In this document: in pieces, positions 22,654 through 23,875 of the stretch | Layout of the letters: each line of letters begins with the position of its first letter | Position numbering within the stretch: position 1 is the stretch's first letter | IMG/VR virus record: IMGVR_UViG_3300031566_003864 | Span: 1-23,875 of that record | Reading direction: 5' to 3' (one strand) | DNA length: 23,875 bases | DNA from: a virus | Notes under the pieces: generated by a model | What the model was told of the DNA's origin: nothing | What the model saw: only the letters and a program-made list of their open reading frames with translations | Databases searched by the model: none | Translations under genes and position numbers: made by a program

Positions 22654-22663
22654 TATATTTATA
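22654..22663 (+). promoter_or_regulatory. Candidate phage promoter, TATATTTATA type
   Basis: TATATTTATA in the 145-base gap after the fusion gene, 62 bases before the ATG at 22726. The rest of the gap has no ORF or clear terminator. A GGGGGAGGA at 22692-22700 resembles a ribosome binding site but has no start codon near it. Confidence 0.5.
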
Positions 22664-22725
22664 ATATAACACTTTTATAATAAGTTACTTTGGGGGAGGA
22701 CTAAAATAGTAAAATTGGAGAAAAA

Positions 22726-22905
22726 ATGAAACATTTAAGTGAAAAAGACTTGCGTATTATAAAGGCTAAATTTATTAAAGATAATACACCTTCGGCTAAA
22801 ATCATAAAAATACTTTTATCAGAAATAGATTTTTATAAATTATCTATTAAGAAGGCTTTTAGTGGTGGCATTCAACAAAGAGGGCCTGACGATTATATGC
22901 AATAA
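22726..22905 (+). CDS. Small basic protein, unknown
   Basis: 59 residues with TTGGAG six bases before ATG. It reads MKHLSEKDLRIIKAKFIKDN, then TPSAKIIKILLSEIDFYKLS, then SIKKAFSGGIQQRGPDDYMQ. The sequence is helical, basic and lysine-rich, with two L-S-E triplets. The centre has a faint DNA-binding-like helical pattern, but this is not enough for a call. It is followed after 18 bases by another tiny gene. Confidence 0.6.
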   Translation: MKHLSEKDLRIIKAKFIKDNTPSAKIIKILLSEIDFYKLSIKKAFSGGIQQRGPDDYMQ

Positions 22906-22923
22906 TCGAATTAGTGGAGTGAT

Positions 22924-23028
22924 ATGTCCAAAGATGCTCAAGAAAAATATATAAAAGACCATCCAACATCTTTAAAAGCTCGTAATGCAAAAGCAAAAAA
23001 TAATAAAAATTATGGAACTTTTCCGTGA
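22924..23028 (+). CDS. 34-residue protein sharing a motif with the 734-residue protein
   Basis: 34 residues: MSKDAQEKYIKDHPTSLKAR followed by a lysine/asparagine-rich tail. A GTGGAG site lies five bases before ATG. The segment QEKYIKDHPTSLKA matches QQKYIQDHPASQKA inside the protein of 17721-19925 at 10 of 14 positions. The shared unit is a short acidic/basic helix that I recall from phage proteins (EQ..YI..HP.S..A), function unknown. It may be a free copy of that module. Confidence 0.6.
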   Translation: MSKDAQEKYIKDHPTSLKARNAKAKNNKNYGTFP

Positions 23029-23060
23029 TAGGAAAGTATAAATTATATACAACAAAAAGG

Positions 23061-23087
23061 TTACACCAGTCGGTTTAGGCTGTGTAA
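23061..23087 (+). promoter_or_regulatory. Leader hairpin upstream of the gp32-like gene (possible autoregulatory element)
   Basis: TTACACCAG (23061-23069) pairs with CTGTGTAA (23080-23087), leaving one bulged C, around a 10-base loop. It spans about -69 to -43 relative to the ATG. In T4 the gene 32 autoregulatory pseudoknot lies about -67 to -40. No convincing loop-to-downstream pairing was found by eye. Confidence 0.45.
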
Positions 23088-23129
23088 TTTAACTATTAAC
23101 AAATAACACTTAACGAAGGAGACTTAATT

Positions 23130-23875
23130 ATGGCATTAGATCTTAAACAAATCAAGGGTCGTTTGGAATCCCTAAAGAAAACCAACAAAAAATCAAATCT
23201 TACGTGGAAACCTACCGAGAAAGAAACCACAATTCGCATCGTACCTTACAAATTCAATCCTGACAATCCATTTATCGAATTGTATTTCCATTACGAGTTA
23301 AACAACAAAACCTATTTATCGCCGGCATCATTTGGAGAGCGTGATCCCATTATGGAGATTGCTCAAAAACTCAAATCAACTGGCGACAAGGAAAATTGGA
23401 AACTTGGTCGTTCATTAGAACCAAAACTTCGCACATTTGCTCCTGTTATTGTTCGTGGTAAAGAGCATGAAGGCGTAAAGTTTTGGGGATTTGGAAAGAC
23501 GATTTACGAAGATTTACTTTCCAACATTTCCGATCCCGATTATGGCGATATTACCGATCCAGTATCGGGTTGTGACATTGTTGTTTGGACTGTAAAGGAA
23601 GAAGGCAAGAATTTCGCGACACCGAAAATGAGAATCAAACGACATTCAACTCCTGTTACGGAAGATGTCGATGTCTTGAAGAAAATCACGGAAGACCAAC
23701 CTGACATCAAGGAACTTTATGATCTTAAATCTTATGAAGAACTTGAAGATGCTCTCAAGAAACATTTGAATCCTGAAGAAGCTGCTGAAGAACAAAAAGA
23801 ATCTGAATCTACTGACAAAGAAGAATCTACCGACAAAGAAGAATCTGTTAGCGAAGAAACATCTACCGCAGGAAC
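23130..23875 (+). CDS. 32: Single-stranded DNA-binding protein, T4 gp32-like (3' end beyond window)
   Basis: 248 codons are visible and the frame is open at the window end. AAGGAG lies before the ATG. The N-terminus has a basic LAST-like stretch (SLKKTNKKSN). The core WKPTEKETTIRIVPYKFNPD, FIELYFHYELNNKTYLSPAS, KFWGFGKTIYEDLL and GCDIVVWTVKEEGKN follows gp32 (compare IRFLP, FGKKIWDKI and GANFVLKV in T4). The zinc-binding His and Cys of T4 gp32 are missing, as in some other phages. The C-terminal tail is acidic (EEAAEEQKESES) and contains two 18-base repeats encoding ESTDKE (23805-23840). Such tails recruit replication proteins. Its codon use is richer in C-ending codons than the neighbours, consistent with high expression. 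It coats ssDNA in replication, recombination and repair. Confidence 0.85.
   Translation, partial: MALDLKQIKGRLESLKKTNKKSNLTWKPTEKETTIRIVPYKFNPDNPFIELYFHYELNNKTYLSPASFGERDPIMEIAQKLKSTGDKENWKLGRSLEPKLRTFAPVIVRGKEHEGVKFWGFGKTIYEDLLSNISDPDYGDITDPVSGCDIVVWTVKEEGKNFATPKMRIKRHSTPVTEDVDVLKKITEDQPDIKELYDLKSYEELEDALKKHLNPEEAAEEQKESESTDKEESTDKEESVSEETSTAG
23805..23846 (+). repeat. 18-bp tandem repeat in the gp32-like C-terminal tail
   Basis: Two copies (23805-23822 and 23823-23840) encoding ESTDKE differ at one base, followed by a partial third copy (GAATCT). The array lies in the acidic tail region, which tolerates length change. Confidence 0.65.

Noticed and set aside
1-23875. tRNA genes, integrase, attachment sites
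   Set aside because: No cloverleaf with a T-loop GGTTCRA and acceptor pairing, no recombinase motif and no flanking direct repeat of an attachment type were seen by eye.

Overview
The window looks like part of the genome of a T4-like contractile-tailed phage (myovirus) of an unidentified bacterium. It is AT-rich, densely packed, and every supported gene lies on the + strand. Most genes have a Shine-Dalgarno (SD) sequence (GGAG/AGGAG), and many stops and starts overlap or nearly touch. The phage call rests on a T4 gp19-type tail tube, a gp26-like zinc-ribbon tail/baseplate assembly protein, a tape measure, a LysM-type (gp53-like) wedge protein, a hub-like protein and a gp32-type single-stranded DNA-binding protein. 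I see no tRNA, rRNA, insertion sequence, integrase or CRISPR array. The host cannot be named from the sequence.

Layout. 1-2900 is an accessory region: a partial unknown gene, a DUF2958 gene, an 89-codon ORF with no normal start codon, a radical SAM enzyme, a conserved unknown gene and a tiny two-helix membrane protein. It contains intrinsic terminators, a duplicated sigma70-like promoter cassette and a three-way-junction RNA structure. 2970-5955 is an operon of six small-to-medium genes; five of them start with short amphipathic leaders ending in an (L/I)-x-E motif, like the T4 capsid-targeting sequence, and the sixth has similar segments inside it. 6014-16042 is the tail module in classical order: acidic repeat protein, tail tube, DUF2283 insert, assembly chaperone with an overlapping +1-frame ORF, a small protein, tape measure, tube-initiator/baseplate protein, LysM protein, hub-like protein and a small conserved protein. 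16064-17413 is a short divergent family A DNA polymerase without a recognisable proofreading domain. 17466-20879 holds further phage proteins, including a 734-residue protein with a PD-(D/E)XK-like core. 20910-22580 is a methyltransferase-glycosyltransferase fusion. 22726-23875 has two tiny genes and then the gp32-like gene, which runs off the window.

How the parts may work together. The tail genes build a contractile tail. The polymerase and gp32-like protein belong to replication. The leader-bearing proteins are candidate internal head proteins, cleaved by a prohead protease and possibly injected with the DNA. The fusion enzyme probably decorates a glycan, on the virion or the host surface. 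Transcription units appear to be set by a recurring TATATTTATA element and by intrinsic terminators. The strongest leads are the leader-peptide cassette with its polyprotein-like member, the three-way-junction RNA, the duplicated promoter, the unusual polymerase active site, the chaperone frame overlap, and a roughly four-fold excess of the pentamer GGCGA/TCGCC.
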